Assembly (NCBI RefSeq): GCF_037991315.1
Contig: NZ_CP150300.1
Location: forward strand, 1,922,001 to 1,986,000
Length of the DNA: 64,000 bases
Origin: Paenibacillus sp. FSL H8-0079
GTDB lineage: Bacteria; Bacillota; Bacilli; Paenibacillales; Paenibacillaceae
Direction of reading: 5' to 3'
The notes beneath the pieces were generated by a model that was not told the origin of the DNA, did not search any database, and saw only the letters and a list, made by a program, of their open reading frames with translations. Positions within the stretch are counted from its first letter, which is position 1. Each line of letters opens with the position of its first letter. This document shows, one piece after another, positions 9,595-18,336 of this stretch. The translations under genes and the position numbers were made by a program.

Positions 9595-10833
9595 ATGTTG
9601 GACGCTATATTCGTCACGATGCAGGTCATTCTGGCACTGCTAGCCGTGTACCAATTCACGTTTTCGCTGTTCGGTCTGATTAAGAAAAAGAAAAAGAAAC
9701 ATTATCCGGCGACAAAATCATTCGCTGTACTCGTCGCAGCACACAATGAGGAACAGGTCATTGGTGCTTTGATGGAGAACTTGAAACAACTTGATTATCC
9801 GGAAGATCTGTATGATGTGTTCGTCATCTGTGACAACTGTACGGATGGTACGGCTCAAATTGTCAGAGAACATGGGTTGAATGCCTGCGTACGTACCAAT
9901 GCCGATCTGAGAGGTAAAGGGTATGCTATCGAATGGATGCTTAAGTACCTGTGGAAATTGCCACGTCAGTATGACGCAGTTGTCATGTTTGACGCGGATA
10001 ACCTGGTTGACCGTAACTTCTTGCTTGAGATGAATGATGACTTGAACAATGGTTCGCGTGTTATCCAAGGATACATTGATACGAAAAATCCGGAGGATTC
10101 CTGGATTACTGCAGCATACGGTGTATCTTACTGGTACATCAACCGTCTGTGGCAGTTGTCTCGTCATAACTTGAATATGGCGAACTTCCTCGGAGGCACC
10201 GGAATGTGCTTTGAGACCAACCTGTTGAAGGAAATTGGCTGGGGCGCAACAAGTCTGGTTGAGGATCTGGAGTTTACGATGCGTAGTGTGCAACGTAATG
10301 TGTATCCTGTTTTCAACTATGACGCTAAAGTATTTGATGAGAAACCATTAACGTTCAAAGCTTCAGCGCGACAACGTCTGCGCTGGATGCAAGGCCACTT
10401 TACAGTTGCACGTAGATACTTCTTCCCGCTGCTCTGGCAGTCCATTAAGGAAAGAAGCTTGGTGAAATTCGACCTTGCTATCTATGGAGCCAATGTCTAT
10501 GTTGTATTGCTTACATTCCTGATGACTGCTGCGATGTGGGTAGACATGGCGATATTCAAAGGTCCGCATATTGCGAATATTTATGGATACTTCCCGTTAT
10601 GGGTCGGATTCGTGGCCATTGGTCTGAATATTCTGACGTTCCTGTTGTCCATGGCGCTGGAGAAGGTTACCTTTGCCAAAGTGTATCTATATCTGATTTT
10701 GTTCCCGATTTACCTGCTGTCATGGTACCCGATCACGTTCTACGCTTTCTTTACGCAGAACAACAAACAGTGGAGTCACACGCAACACACACGTGTTGTT
10801 CGGCTGGATGAGGTACAGAGCAAACAAGGGTAA
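9595..10833 (+). CDS. Processive family 2 glycosyltransferase, membrane
   Basis: A 412-residue protein with one N-terminal helix, a cytoplasmic GT-A domain and about three C-terminal helices. The inverting polymerase motifs are all visible: DADN (D133-A-D135), ED (E223-D224) and QRLRW (260-264), the set found in cellulose, hyaluronan and poly-GlcNAc synthases. There is no PilZ domain and no partner export gene next to it. It probably makes a surface polysaccharide or a glycolipid from a UDP-sugar, but the product cannot be named. The ATG is 11 bases after an AGGGGGT stretch, a rather long spacing. Confidence 0.88.
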   Translation: MLDAIFVTMQVILALLAVYQFTFSLFGLIKKKKKKHYPATKSFAVLVAAHNEEQVIGALMENLKQLDYPEDLYDVFVICDNCTDGTAQIVREHGLNACVRTNADLRGKGYAIEWMLKYLWKLPRQYDAVVMFDADNLVDRNFLLEMNDDLNNGSRVIQGYIDTKNPEDSWITAAYGVSYWYINRLWQLSRHNLNMANFLGGTGMCFETNLLKEIGWGATSLVEDLEFTMRSVQRNVYPVFNYDAKVFDEKPLTFKASARQRLRWMQGHFTVARRYFFPLLWQSIKERSLVKFDLAIYGANVYVVLLTFLMTAAMWVDMAIFKGPHIANIYGYFPLWVGFVAIGLNILTFLLSMALEKVTFAKVYLYLILFPIYLLSWYPITFYAFFTQNNKQWSHTQHTRVVRLDEVQSKQG

Positions 10834-10908
10834 GGAACATGCAAGCATGCTTTGTCGGCATCTGATATAAACAAATGTATAATTTTCGAAAATGAAGTTA
10901 TAAAGATG

Positions 10909-10937
10909 TTGACAATGCATTTCGTGGGTGTTATAGT
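10909..10937 (+). promoter_or_regulatory. Promoter of the infC-rpmI-rplT operon
   Basis: TTGACA (10909-10914), 17-base spacer, TATAGT (10932-10937). A near-consensus sigma-A promoter placing the transcript start near 10944. Confidence 0.85.
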
Positions 10938-10943
10938 ATTCAA

Positions 10944-11125
10944 GTGCTTTAAAACGGATTTGAAACGAATAGCAATGGAATCACAAGTAGAAGTCCGACT
11001 TCTCACCTGATCAACACTATGTTGGCTGGTCAACGATCCCAATAATTTATGAAGTGTATACTCATGAAGAATTGTGTTGATTACAGGGATGTCGGTAGCT
11101 TGACCGGCATCCCTTTTATTTTTGT
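10944..11125 (+). ncRNA. L20 leader (autoregulatory attenuator)
   Basis: The leader ends in an intrinsic terminator: arms GGGATGTCGGT (11086-11096) and ACCGGCATCCC (11103-11113), then TTTTATTTTT. Upstream segments can pair in competing ways: ATCAACAC near 11007 with GTGTTGAT near 11074, and CGATCCC near 11035 with the 5' arm of the terminator. In Bacilli, excess ribosomal protein L20 binds such a leader and stabilises the terminator. Position, promoter and gene order match that system. Confidence 0.8.
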
Positions 11126-11163
11126 GTAACAGGATATTCAAAATGACCTGGAGGTGGACGGTT

Positions 11164-11673
11164 ATTAGTAAAGATCACATGATTAATGATGAGATTCGGG
11201 CGAAGGAAGTACGCCTTGTCGGAGCTGAAGGAGAACAAATTGGGATTACGCCCATTCGCGAAGCACTGCAAATGGCGATTGACCTGAATTTGGATCTGGT
11301 CAATGTGGCACCACAGGCTAAACCGCCGGTGTGTCGCATTATGGACTATGGCAAATTCCGCTATGAGCAACAAAAGAAAGAAAAAGAAGCCCGTAAGAAC
11401 CAGAAAATTGTTGACATTAAAGAAGTATGGTTCCGTTCCAATATTGAGGAGCACGATTATCAAACGAAGCTTCGTAATGTAGTTAAGTTTTTGAACGAAG
11501 GCGACAAAGTGAAATGTTCTGTTCGTTACCGCGGACGTGAAATTGCACATGCCGCGATTGGTCAACGGATTTTGGAGCGCGTTAAGGTAGAAGTTGCAGA
11601 ACTTTGTACTATTGAACGTCAACCGAAATTGGAAGGCCGCAGTATGATCATGATTTTGGCTCCTAAAGCCTGA
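11164..11673 (+). CDS. infC: Translation initiation factor IF-3, ATT start
   Basis: IF-3 binds the 30S subunit, prevents premature 50S joining and checks start-codon choice. Homology to Bacillus IF-3 begins at (M)SKDHMINDEIRAKEVRL, which is encoded from the ATT codon at 11164, with GGAGG ten bases upstream. There is no ATG, GTG or TTG at the expected point; the next ATG (11179) would delete conserved residues. A rare ATT start is a known autoregulatory feature of infC. The protein is 169 residues with the N-domain/C-domain split by the lysine-rich linker EQQKKEKEARKNQK. It leads the infC-rpmI-rplT operon. Confidence 0.95.
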   Translation: MSKDHMINDEIRAKEVRLVGAEGEQIGITPIREALQMAIDLNLDLVNVAPQAKPPVCRIMDYGKFRYEQQKKEKEARKNQKIVDIKEVWFRSNIEEHDYQTKLRNVVKFLNEGDKVKCSVRYRGREIAHAAIGQRILERVKVEVAELCTIERQPKLEGRSMIMILAPKA

Positions 11674-11697
11674 TAACATTGGAGGAGGAAACACAAA

Positions 11698-11901
11698 ATG
11701 CCTAAAATGAAAACACACAGCAGTTTGAAAGGACGCTTCAAAATTACCGGTTCCGGTAAAGTCCTTCGTTACAAAGCTCACAAAAACCACTTGCTTTCCC
11801 ACAAATCCAAACGTGCTAAGCGCGTTCTGAACGGTAACCCAGTTATGGCTGCCGGGGATGTTAGACGTTTGAAACAAGGTTTGGCTAACTTGAAAGGCTA
11901 A
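11698..11901 (+). CDS. rpmI: 50S ribosomal protein L35
   Basis: A 67-residue basic protein beginning MPKMKTHSSLKGRFK and ending in the typical KQGLANLKG. GGAGGAGG precedes the ATG. It is the second gene of the infC operon, 24 bases after infC. Confidence 0.98.
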   Translation: MPKMKTHSSLKGRFKITGSGKVLRYKAHKNHLLSHKSKRAKRVLNGNPVMAAGDVRRLKQGLANLKG

Positions 11902-11989
11902 TTCTAATTAGTACATTCCGTATGGGGGATCGGCTACGGCCGTACACATACCACGGATACATTTATATTTATTTGGGAGGTTCTTTAAT

Positions 11990-12349
11990 ATGGCAAGAGT
12001 AAAAGGCGGTTTTGTAGTACGTCGTCGTCATAAAAAGGTTTTGAAACTGGCAAGAGGTTATTTCGGTTCCAAACACCGTATTTTTAAAACAGCTAACGAG
12101 CAAGTAATGAAATCCTTGGTATACGCATACCGTGACCGTCGCAACACGAAACGTAACTTCCGCAGACTGTGGATCGTTCGTATCAATGCTGCAGCACGTA
12201 TGAATGGTTTGTCTTACAACAAACTGATCCATGGTTTGAAACTTGCTGGAGTAGACATGAACCGCAAAATGTTGGCTGATCTGGCCGTTAACGACATCAA
12301 TGCGTTCAACTCTTTGGCTACTGTAGCTAAAGGCAAAATCAACGCTTAA
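11990..12349 (+). CDS. rplT: 50S ribosomal protein L20
   Basis: A 119-residue basic protein ([20 protein letters not shown] start), the normal length. L20 binds 23S rRNA early in 50S assembly and is the repressor that acts on the leader at 10944-11125. GGGAGG lies upstream of the ATG. A strong terminator closes the operon. Confidence 0.98.
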   Translation: MARVKGGFVVRRRHKKVLKLARGYFGSKHRIFKTANEQVMKSLVYAYRDRRNTKRNFRRLWIVRINAAARMNGLSYNKLIHGLKLAGVDMNRKMLADLAVNDINAFNSLATVAKGKINA

Positions 12350-12361
12350 ATTGTATGATAC

Positions 12362-12392
12362 AAGCCGCCGTACCTATATGGCGGCTTTTTTT
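12362..12392 (+). terminator. Terminator of the infC operon
   Basis: AAGCCGCC (12362-12369) and GGCGGCTT (12380-12387) followed by a T run to 12392. Confidence 0.92.
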
Positions 12393-12690
12393 ACGGCTTG
12401 GAAGAAATCCGAAGATGAATCTCTGAATGAGTAGAGCGAATAGGCTATAGTCTGCAAGGGAACAATGAAACCAGATAACTGGTGAATAACAGACCATGGT
12501 AATACATAAAATACGAACGGTGAAATAATACAAACGAAAACAGGTAAATTCCATACATCACTAAAGTTTGCGGTATGTTTTTGTTATATAACATCACATC
12601 GCTGTAACGTTAGTGTGTTAAATCGCTAAATTATTAAGCGTTTTCAATAAAAAAAGAACAAAAATATGTGATATTTGGTGATGAAACATC

Positions 12691-12719
12691 TGGATTTTAA
12701 CACTGGTTGATTGTATAAT
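12691..12719 (+). promoter_or_regulatory. Candidate promoter of the nucleoside transporter
   Basis: TGGATT (12691-12696), 17-base spacer, exact TATAAT (12714-12719). It sits in a 578-base gap; the roughly 200-base leader was searched by eye for a purine riboswitch and none was recognised. Confidence 0.5.
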
Positions 12720-12927
12720 CACCTCTAGTAGGCTAGTCCTAATTTTTCTCTCCATGTCATAATGTTCGGTTTTTCGACAGATGATTGGATGCTTCAAGGG
12801 TGAGAATGCGCTTTTAATGTCGAAGAAACCATACATTCTGCATAAAAGTCATTCCTGCTATCTGTTAACCGTTCAATTGTAGGCTGGATTGGAATGAGGA
12901 TATATCATTAAGGGGGAAAAAGAGAAA

Positions 12928-13968
12928 ATGAAAAAGATGCTCAGCTTGTCTTTGGTAATGTTGCTGGCGGTATCGGTTATGCTCGCAGGTTGCGGTAGCA
13001 AACCGAAAGAAGAAACAAATGCCGGAGGAGATACAGGTGGCACATCCACTGAAGCGAAATCCGATCTCAACATCGGTATGGTTACTGACGTAGGTGGAGT
13101 TAATGACAAATCCTTTAACCAATCCGCTTGGGAAGCTCTACAAGCGACTGAAACAGAAACAGGTACTGCAGTTAAATATCTGCAAAGTAAATCCGATGAA
13201 GAGTACATTCCTAACCTGAACGAATTCGTTAAAGGTGGATATGATCTGACTTGGGGTATTGGTTTCCAATTGGCTGATGCAATCAAGACTGTTGCGGAGC
13301 AAAATCCTGATTCCAAACTTGCGATCATTGACAGTGTAGTTGATGTTCCTAACGTTAAATCCGTAACATTTGCTGAAGAAGAAGGTTCTTACCTGGTTGG
13401 TGTTGTAGCTGGTCTGACAACGAAATCCAACAAAATTGGTTTTGTTGGCGGTATGGAAAGCCCACTGATCAAGAAGTTTGAAGTAGGATTCAGAGAAGGC
13501 GTTAAAGCAGTTAACCCTGATGCTCAATTCATTTCTAACTATACAGGTGCATTTGATAAACCTGACTTGGGTAAAGCAGCAGCAGCAACACTTTACAATG
13601 AAGGCGTAGATATTATCTTCCACGCTTCTGGCGCAACAGGTAACGGTGTGTTTAACGAAGCAAGTGCTCGTAAGAAACAAGGTCAAGATGTATGGGTTAT
13701 CGGTGTTGACAAAGACCAATCTCTTGAGTTTGGTGATGAGATCACTTTGACTTCCATGATCAAAAAAGTTGACGAAGCTGTTAAGCGTGTTAACCAAGAA
13801 GTAATCGACGGTACATTTGCTGGCGGTTCCGAAAACCTGACGTTGAAAGAAAACGGCGTAGGTATTGCTGATACTTCTACTGCGAACGTATCTGCTGATA
13901 CACTTGCAAAAGTAGAAGAGTACAAAGAAAAAATCATCAGCGGCGAAATCAAAGTACCTACTGAGTAA
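12928..13968 (+). CDS. nupN: BMP-family nucleoside-binding lipoprotein
   Basis: A 346-residue lipoprotein with a signal peptide and lipobox LAGC at the N-terminus, followed by a Gly/Thr-rich linker. The body is a BMP/PnrA purine nucleoside-binding fold (NIGMVTDVGGVNDKSFNQSA, then DLTWGIGFQLADAI and GFVGGMESPLIKKFEVGF). It would deliver guanosine or other nucleosides to the permeases encoded downstream. AGGGGGA precedes the ATG. B. subtilis NupN (YufN) has the same length and the same gene order. A hairpin separates it from the ATPase gene, which should make it the most abundant product of the operon. Confidence 0.9.
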   Translation: MKKMLSLSLVMLLAVSVMLAGCGSKPKEETNAGGDTGGTSTEAKSDLNIGMVTDVGGVNDKSFNQSAWEALQATETETGTAVKYLQSKSDEEYIPNLNEFVKGGYDLTWGIGFQLADAIKTVAEQNPDSKLAIIDSVVDVPNVKSVTFAEEEGSYLVGVVAGLTTKSNKIGFVGGMESPLIKKFEVGFREGVKAVNPDAQFISNYTGAFDKPDLGKAAAATLYNEGVDIIFHASGATGNGVFNEASARKKQGQDVWVIGVDKDQSLEFGDEITLTSMIKKVDEAVKRVNQEVIDGTFAGGSENLTLKENGVGIADTSTANVSADTLAKVEEYKEKIISGEIKVPTE

Positions 13969-13992
13969 TTTGATCTTCGTGGCATAAAGAAT

Positions 13993-14027
13993 AATCATTG
14001 GGGCCGGTCTTGACCGGCCTTATGATT
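13993..14027 (+). other. Stem-loop after nupN, no T tract
   Basis: AATCAT/ATGATT outer arms and GGCCGGTC/GACCGGCC inner arms. Without a T run it is more likely to protect the 3' end of the binding-protein mRNA than to terminate. Confidence 0.6.
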
Positions 14028-14089
14028 GCAAGAACAGGAACATATGATCAAGTCATCATAACAATTGTACAAGGTCACTGTATATCAAC

Positions 14090-14112
14090 GCTCCGGTAGG
14101 AGCTTTTCTTTC
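14090..14112 (+). terminator. Weak terminator-like hairpin before nupO
   Basis: GCTCC (14090-14094), loop GGTA, GGAGC (14099-14103), then TTTTCTTT. Only five base pairs. It could cause partial termination between the binding protein and the membrane complex. Confidence 0.45.
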
Positions 14113-14152
14113 GTTTGCGGAACCACACTATATCAGTTATAAGGGTGATTAC

Positions 14153-15691
14153 ATGGGTGCAGCAACCCCCGTCGTTGAGTTAAAACAAATTACGAAGCGT
14201 TTCCCAGGCATTGTTGCCAACGACGCCATCAGCCTTCAGCTTCGTAAAGGCGAGATCCATGCGCTACTGGGCGAAAATGGCGCTGGTAAGTCAACGTTGA
14301 TGAATATTGTATTTGGTCTCTATCAGCCAGATGAAGGTTCCATTGAAGTGAATGGCAAGCCTGTCATCATCGACAGCCCTAACCGAGCGATCGATCTTGG
14401 CATCGGCATGGTGCATCAGCACTTTAAGCTTGTACAGCCGTTCACGGTAACAGAGAACATTATTTTGGGATCTGAACCAACGAAGGGTCTCAATATTAAC
14501 TATAAAAAAGCAGCTGCTGAAGTTCAGCGTCTGTCCGAACAGTATGGACTCAAGGTAAATCCTCATGCCAAAATTCATGATATCTCTGTCGGAATGCAGC
14601 AGCGTGTAGAGATTGTTAAAACGTTGTATCGCGGTGCAGACATTCTGATTTTTGATGAGCCTACCGCCGTATTGACTCCTCAAGAGATCAAAGAATTGAT
14701 GACCATCATGAAGAAGCTGGTCGCTGAAGGAAAGTCGATTATTTTGATCACGCACAAACTGAAAGAGATCATGGAAATCTCCGATACGGTAACGATTATC
14801 CGTCGGGGTAAAGTGATTGATTCGGTCAAAACATCGGAAACCAATCCGAATGAATTGGCAGAGAAAATGGTAGGTCGGAATGTCACATTCAAAGTGGACA
14901 AAAAACCAGCTACACCTGGAGCCAATGTGCTCGAAGTCAGCAAACTAACTGCCAAGAATAAAGAAGGTATTTCGGTTCTGAACCAACTTAACCTGAACGT
15001 ACGTGCAGGAGAGATTGTCGGAATCGCGGGCGTGGATGGTAACGGTCAAAGTGAACTGATTGAAGCCCTTACCGGACTTCGTAAAGTAGAGAGCGGTTCG
15101 ATTCTGTTGGAGGGCAAGGAGCTGTCCAATCATTCTCCGCGCCATATTTCGGAGTCGGGTGTAGCCCACATTCCAGAAGATCGACATAAACACGGACTTG
15201 TACTTGATTTTTCAGTGAGTGAAAATATCGTTCTGGAATCGTACTATAAGGCACCATACACCCGTAAAGGGTTCCTTAACTTCGATGCGATCAAAAAGCA
15301 GGCGAAGCGGCTTGTGGAGGCATTTGACGTGCGTACACCAAGCATCGAGACCAAAGCTCGTTCCTTGTCCGGAGGAAACCAGCAGAAGGCCATTATCGCC
15401 CGTGAGGTGGATAAAAACCCTGAACTGCTTATTGCTGCCCAACCAACGCGTGGTTTGGACGTAGGGGCTATTGAGTTCGTGCAAAAGCAACTGATTGCAC
15501 AACGCGATCAAGGCAAGGCTGTTCTGCTGATTTCATTTGAGCTTGATGAGATTATCAATGTATCTGACCGAATTGCTGTTATCTATGAAGGCCAGATCGT
15601 TGGCGAGGTGCTGCCGGAAGAAACCAATGACAGGGAGCTCGGCTTGATGATGGCGGGCAGCACCCAAAAGAGAGGTACTGCGCATGAATAA
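14153..15691 (+). CDS. nupO: Nucleoside ABC transporter ATPase, two domains
   Basis: A 512-residue double ATPase, like sugar importer RbsA and NupO (510 residues). Domain one has Walker A GENGAGKST, signature SVGMQQRVEI and Walker B ILIFDEPTAVL. Domain two is degenerate as in the family: its Walker A region reads GVDGNGQSEL, with LSGGNQQKAII and a Walker B ending LLIAAQPTRGLD, where alanine-glutamine replaces the usual Asp-Glu. It powers the import complex on the inner membrane face. AAGGGTG precedes the ATG; the 3' end overlaps nupP by eight bases. Confidence 0.93.
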   Translation: MGAATPVVELKQITKRFPGIVANDAISLQLRKGEIHALLGENGAGKSTLMNIVFGLYQPDEGSIEVNGKPVIIDSPNRAIDLGIGMVHQHFKLVQPFTVTENIILGSEPTKGLNINYKKAAAEVQRLSEQYGLKVNPHAKIHDISVGMQQRVEIVKTLYRGADILIFDEPTAVLTPQEIKELMTIMKKLVAEGKSIILITHKLKEIMEISDTVTIIRRGKVIDSVKTSETNPNELAEKMVGRNVTFKVDKKPATPGANVLEVSKLTAKNKEGISVLNQLNLNVRAGEIVGIAGVDGNGQSELIEALTGLRKVESGSILLEGKELSNHSPRHISESGVAHIPEDRHKHGLVLDFSVSENIVLESYYKAPYTRKGFLNFDAIKKQAKRLVEAFDVRTPSIETKARSLSGGNQQKAIIAREVDKNPELLIAAQPTRGLDVGAIEFVQKQLIAQRDQGKAVLLISFELDEIINVSDRIAVIYEGQIVGEVLPEETNDRELGLMMAGSTQKRGTAHE

Positions 15692-16763
15692 CGTATTGAA
15701 ATGGTTTACCCGAGATTCATTTATTTTGCCTGTAGTCGCCATTGTTATGGGTCTGATTCTCGGTGGGATTGTCATGCTGATCGGTGGTTACAATCCGATT
15801 GAAGCCTATGGCGCATTGTTCACCAAGGTATTTGGAGACATGTACAACTTTGGTGAAGCGGTACGTGAAATGACACCACTGATCATGACTGGACTTGCAT
15901 TTGCATTTGCATCACGTGCAGGGCTGTTCAACATCGGGGGAGAAGGTCAATTTCTCGTCGGTATGACAGCTGCAACATTTGTTGGTGTTAAGTTTGCAGG
16001 TTTGCCGATCTACCTCCATGCGCCACTGGCTTTGATTGCCGGTGCATTGTTTGGTGGTCTTTGGGCCGCGATTGCTGGTTATCTGAAAGCAGCACGTGGG
16101 GTCAATGAAGTTATCAGTAGTATCATGTTGAACTGGATTGGTCTGTATTTGGCCAACCTTATCGTTCGCCAATTCTTGCTGTTAAAAGGTGAGAATCGTT
16201 CCGTGAATATCAGCGAATCGGCTTCGATTAGTTTGACATGGCTCTCTGAACTGATGGGCAACTCCCGTGTGCACATGGGAACGCTGATTGCCATTGTGAT
16301 GGCTGTGCTCTTTTATATCTATATGTGGAAAACAAAACAAGGTTATGAAATCCGCGCGGTAGGTTACAACCCTAATGCGGCTGAATATGCAGGTATGCAT
16401 GTTAACCGGAATATCGTAAAAGCGATGTTCATCAGTGGTATGCTTGCCGGTCTTGGTGGTGCATTCCAGGTGCTCGGGGTGTTCCAGTACCAGACTGTAA
16501 TGTCAGGTTCACCGGGAACAGGTTTTGACGGAATTGCGGTTGCCCTGATTGGTTTGAATCATCCGTTTGGGGTGTTATTGGGAGCAGTGCTGTTCGGTAC
16601 CCTCACGTACGGATCTGCAGGTATGAGTTTTGCTGCGGATGTTCCGCCTGAGATTATTCGGATTGTGATCGGTTCGATTATCTTCTTTATTGCGGCACAA
16701 GGCATCGTGCGCTGGATACTTAAACCGTTCTATTCGAAGCGTAAGAAAGAGAAGGTGTTGTAG
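15684..16763 (+). CDS. nupP: Nucleoside ABC transporter permease 1
   Basis: A 359-residue integral membrane protein of the BPD_transp_2 family with about ten helices. The segment FASRAGLFNIGGEGQFLVG is characteristic of BMP-linked nucleoside permeases, as is the EIRAVGYNPNAAEYAGM loop that contacts the ATPase. It overlaps the end of nupO and abuts nupQ, so translation is probably coupled. It forms one half of the channel. Confidence 0.92.
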   Translation: MNNVLKWFTRDSFILPVVAIVMGLILGGIVMLIGGYNPIEAYGALFTKVFGDMYNFGEAVREMTPLIMTGLAFAFASRAGLFNIGGEGQFLVGMTAATFVGVKFAGLPIYLHAPLALIAGALFGGLWAAIAGYLKAARGVNEVISSIMLNWIGLYLANLIVRQFLLLKGENRSVNISESASISLTWLSELMGNSRVHMGTLIAIVMAVLFYIYMWKTKQGYEIRAVGYNPNAAEYAGMHVNRNIVKAMFISGMLAGLGGAFQVLGVFQYQTVMSGSPGTGFDGIAVALIGLNHPFGVLLGAVLFGTLTYGSAGMSFAADVPPEIIRIVIGSIIFFIAAQGIVRWILKPFYSKRKKEKVL

Positions 16764-17726
16764 ATGGACTTGTTGACAATTGGGCAAATTATCAATACGA
16801 CGCTTGTCTTTGCTACGGCATTGATTTTTGCATCACTCGGCGGAATTTTTTCGGAAAAATCAGGTGTAACCAACCTTGGACTTGAAGGTTTTATGGTCTT
16901 TGGTGCCTTTGCAGCTGGAATCGGGGCGCATTATGCCCAAGAAGCGGGCATGGGTGGAACGACATCGGCCTGGATGGGGGTTTTGCTCGCGATTGTATTG
17001 GGCGTACTGGTATCGCTGATTCATGCCGTTGCGTCTATCACATTTAAGGCAGACCAGATTATCAGTGGTATCGTCATTAACTTTTTGGCAGCAGGAAGTA
17101 CGTTGTATTTGGTTAAACTGTTGTTTGAAGGTTCTGGTGATTCACCGTTGGTTCAAGGCTTCAGCAAGTTTGATGTGCCATTCTTGAAAGAGATTCCTTT
17201 GCTTGGAGAAGCCTTCTTCAAGAACGTATATCCAACGACATATCTGGCTATTCTGTTCGTATTCCTAACGTATTACATCATGTTCAAAACGCCATTTGGT
17301 CTGCGCCTTCGTTCTGTAGGTGAACATCCAAGTGCGGCTGATACGGTTGGTGTTAAAGTGCTTCGTTATCGCTATATTGGCGTTATGATCAGTGGTGCGC
17401 TTGCGGCCATTGGTGGAGCTGCAATTACGTTGACGACTACGGGTACATTCTCACACAATACGGTTTCCGGCCAAGGTTATATTGCCATTGCAGCTATGAT
17501 CTTTGGTAAGTGGAATCCGATTGGTGCCTTTGGTGCGGCTGTCTTCTTTGGATTCTCACAAGCGATCCGAAACTATGTACAGTTGTTTGAATGGTCACAA
17601 AGTATTCCCCAGGAAATTATTTTTATGTTGCCTTACCTGCTTACCATCATCGTTCTCGTTGCAGCGGTTGGACGTTCTTCGGCTCCGTCTGCACTAGGTG
17701 AAGCATATGATCCGGGTAAAAGGTAA
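16764..17726 (+). CDS. nupQ: Nucleoside ABC transporter permease 2
   Basis: A 320-residue permease of the same family (NupQ is 319 residues). The ATG follows the nupP stop codon without a gap. Motifs: FSEKSGVTNLGLEGFMVFG and the coupling loop LRLRSVGEHPSAADTVGV. It completes the nupNOPQ set, followed by a clear terminator. Confidence 0.92.
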   Translation: MDLLTIGQIINTTLVFATALIFASLGGIFSEKSGVTNLGLEGFMVFGAFAAGIGAHYAQEAGMGGTTSAWMGVLLAIVLGVLVSLIHAVASITFKADQIISGIVINFLAAGSTLYLVKLLFEGSGDSPLVQGFSKFDVPFLKEIPLLGEAFFKNVYPTTYLAILFVFLTYYIMFKTPFGLRLRSVGEHPSAADTVGVKVLRYRYIGVMISGALAAIGGAAITLTTTGTFSHNTVSGQGYIAIAAMIFGKWNPIGAFGAAVFFGFSQAIRNYVQLFEWSQSIPQEIIFMLPYLLTIIVLVAAVGRSSAPSALGEAYDPGKR

Positions 17727-17769
17727 CAACCTTTTCCATATCAGTTTAGCTATTCAGAGTTTTGATAAA

Positions 17770-17796
17770 GGGTCCGCCTTGTGCGGGCCTTTTTTT
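17770..17796 (+). terminator. Terminator of the nup operon
   Basis: GGGTCCGC / GCGGGCCT with a five-base loop and a run of seven T. Confidence 0.9.
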
Positions 17797-17940
17797 GTTT
17801 TCTTGAACGCCCATCGACTTTTACATGCTTAACTTGGTTCTCGTGCAGATACCCATATTTTCAGGTAGGGACAAAGAAACAGGCGAATTCAGTGATGGAC
17901 GAATACACTGTTTTGAACGATCCGAGGAGGAGGGGAAAGT

Positions 17941-18330
17941 ATGAAACAACAAGTTACGCGTGATGAAGCGATGAAATTAATAGGCAAAAATATTGTTGCA
18001 ATCAAAAAAGACGGCACTCGGGTTACGGGAAAGCTGTTGAAAGTATCGGGCAACAAACTGGTACTCAAGCGTTTGAATGGCAAAAAAGTACGTACAAAAG
18101 CGATTCTGCCACTGGTATTGTTTGATCTGCTTGCTATTGTCACACTGCCTTATGCTTATGGAGGTGGTCCCGGCTTCGGTCCCGGATATGGACCTGGACC
18201 AAAACCAGGCCCTGGATATGGTCCAGGCTACGGACCGGGATATGGACCTGGAGGACCTGGTGGCGGATATGGACCTGGTCCTGGATTCGGCCCTTATGGT
18301 CCAGGTCCACGCCCCCCAGGATTTTTCTAG
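17941..18330 (+). CDS. Small protein with Sm/SH3-like head and Gly-Pro-Tyr tail
   Basis: I do not recognise a named family. The 129-residue protein has two parts. Residues 1-58 form a lysine-rich beta-type domain (IGKNIVAIKKDGTRVTGKLL ... KLVLKRLNGKKV) that looks like an Sm-like or SH3-like barrel. After a hydrophobic stretch (LPLVLFDLLAIVTLPYAYGG) the last 55 residues are almost only Gly, Pro, Tyr and Phe, built on GPGYGPG units. GGAGGAGGGG precedes the ATG, so it is expressed well. Tails like this occur in spore coat and surface proteins, so a coat role is possible but unproven. Confidence 0.8.
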   Translation: MKQQVTRDEAMKLIGKNIVAIKKDGTRVTGKLLKVSGNKLVLKRLNGKKVRTKAILPLVLFDLLAIVTLPYAYGGGPGFGPGYGPGPKPGPGYGPGYGPGYGPGGPGGGYGPGPGFGPYGPGPRPPGFF

Positions 18331-18336
18331 GACATT

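Noticed and set aside
9399..9683. 94-codon open frame overlapping the start of the GT2 gene
   Set aside because: Weak ribosome site, no recognisable domain, and it overlaps the convincing GT2 start by 89 bases in another frame.
12720..12927. Purine riboswitch in the nup leader
   Set aside because: No conserved three-way junction sequence or expression-platform terminator was found between the promoter and the ribosome site.
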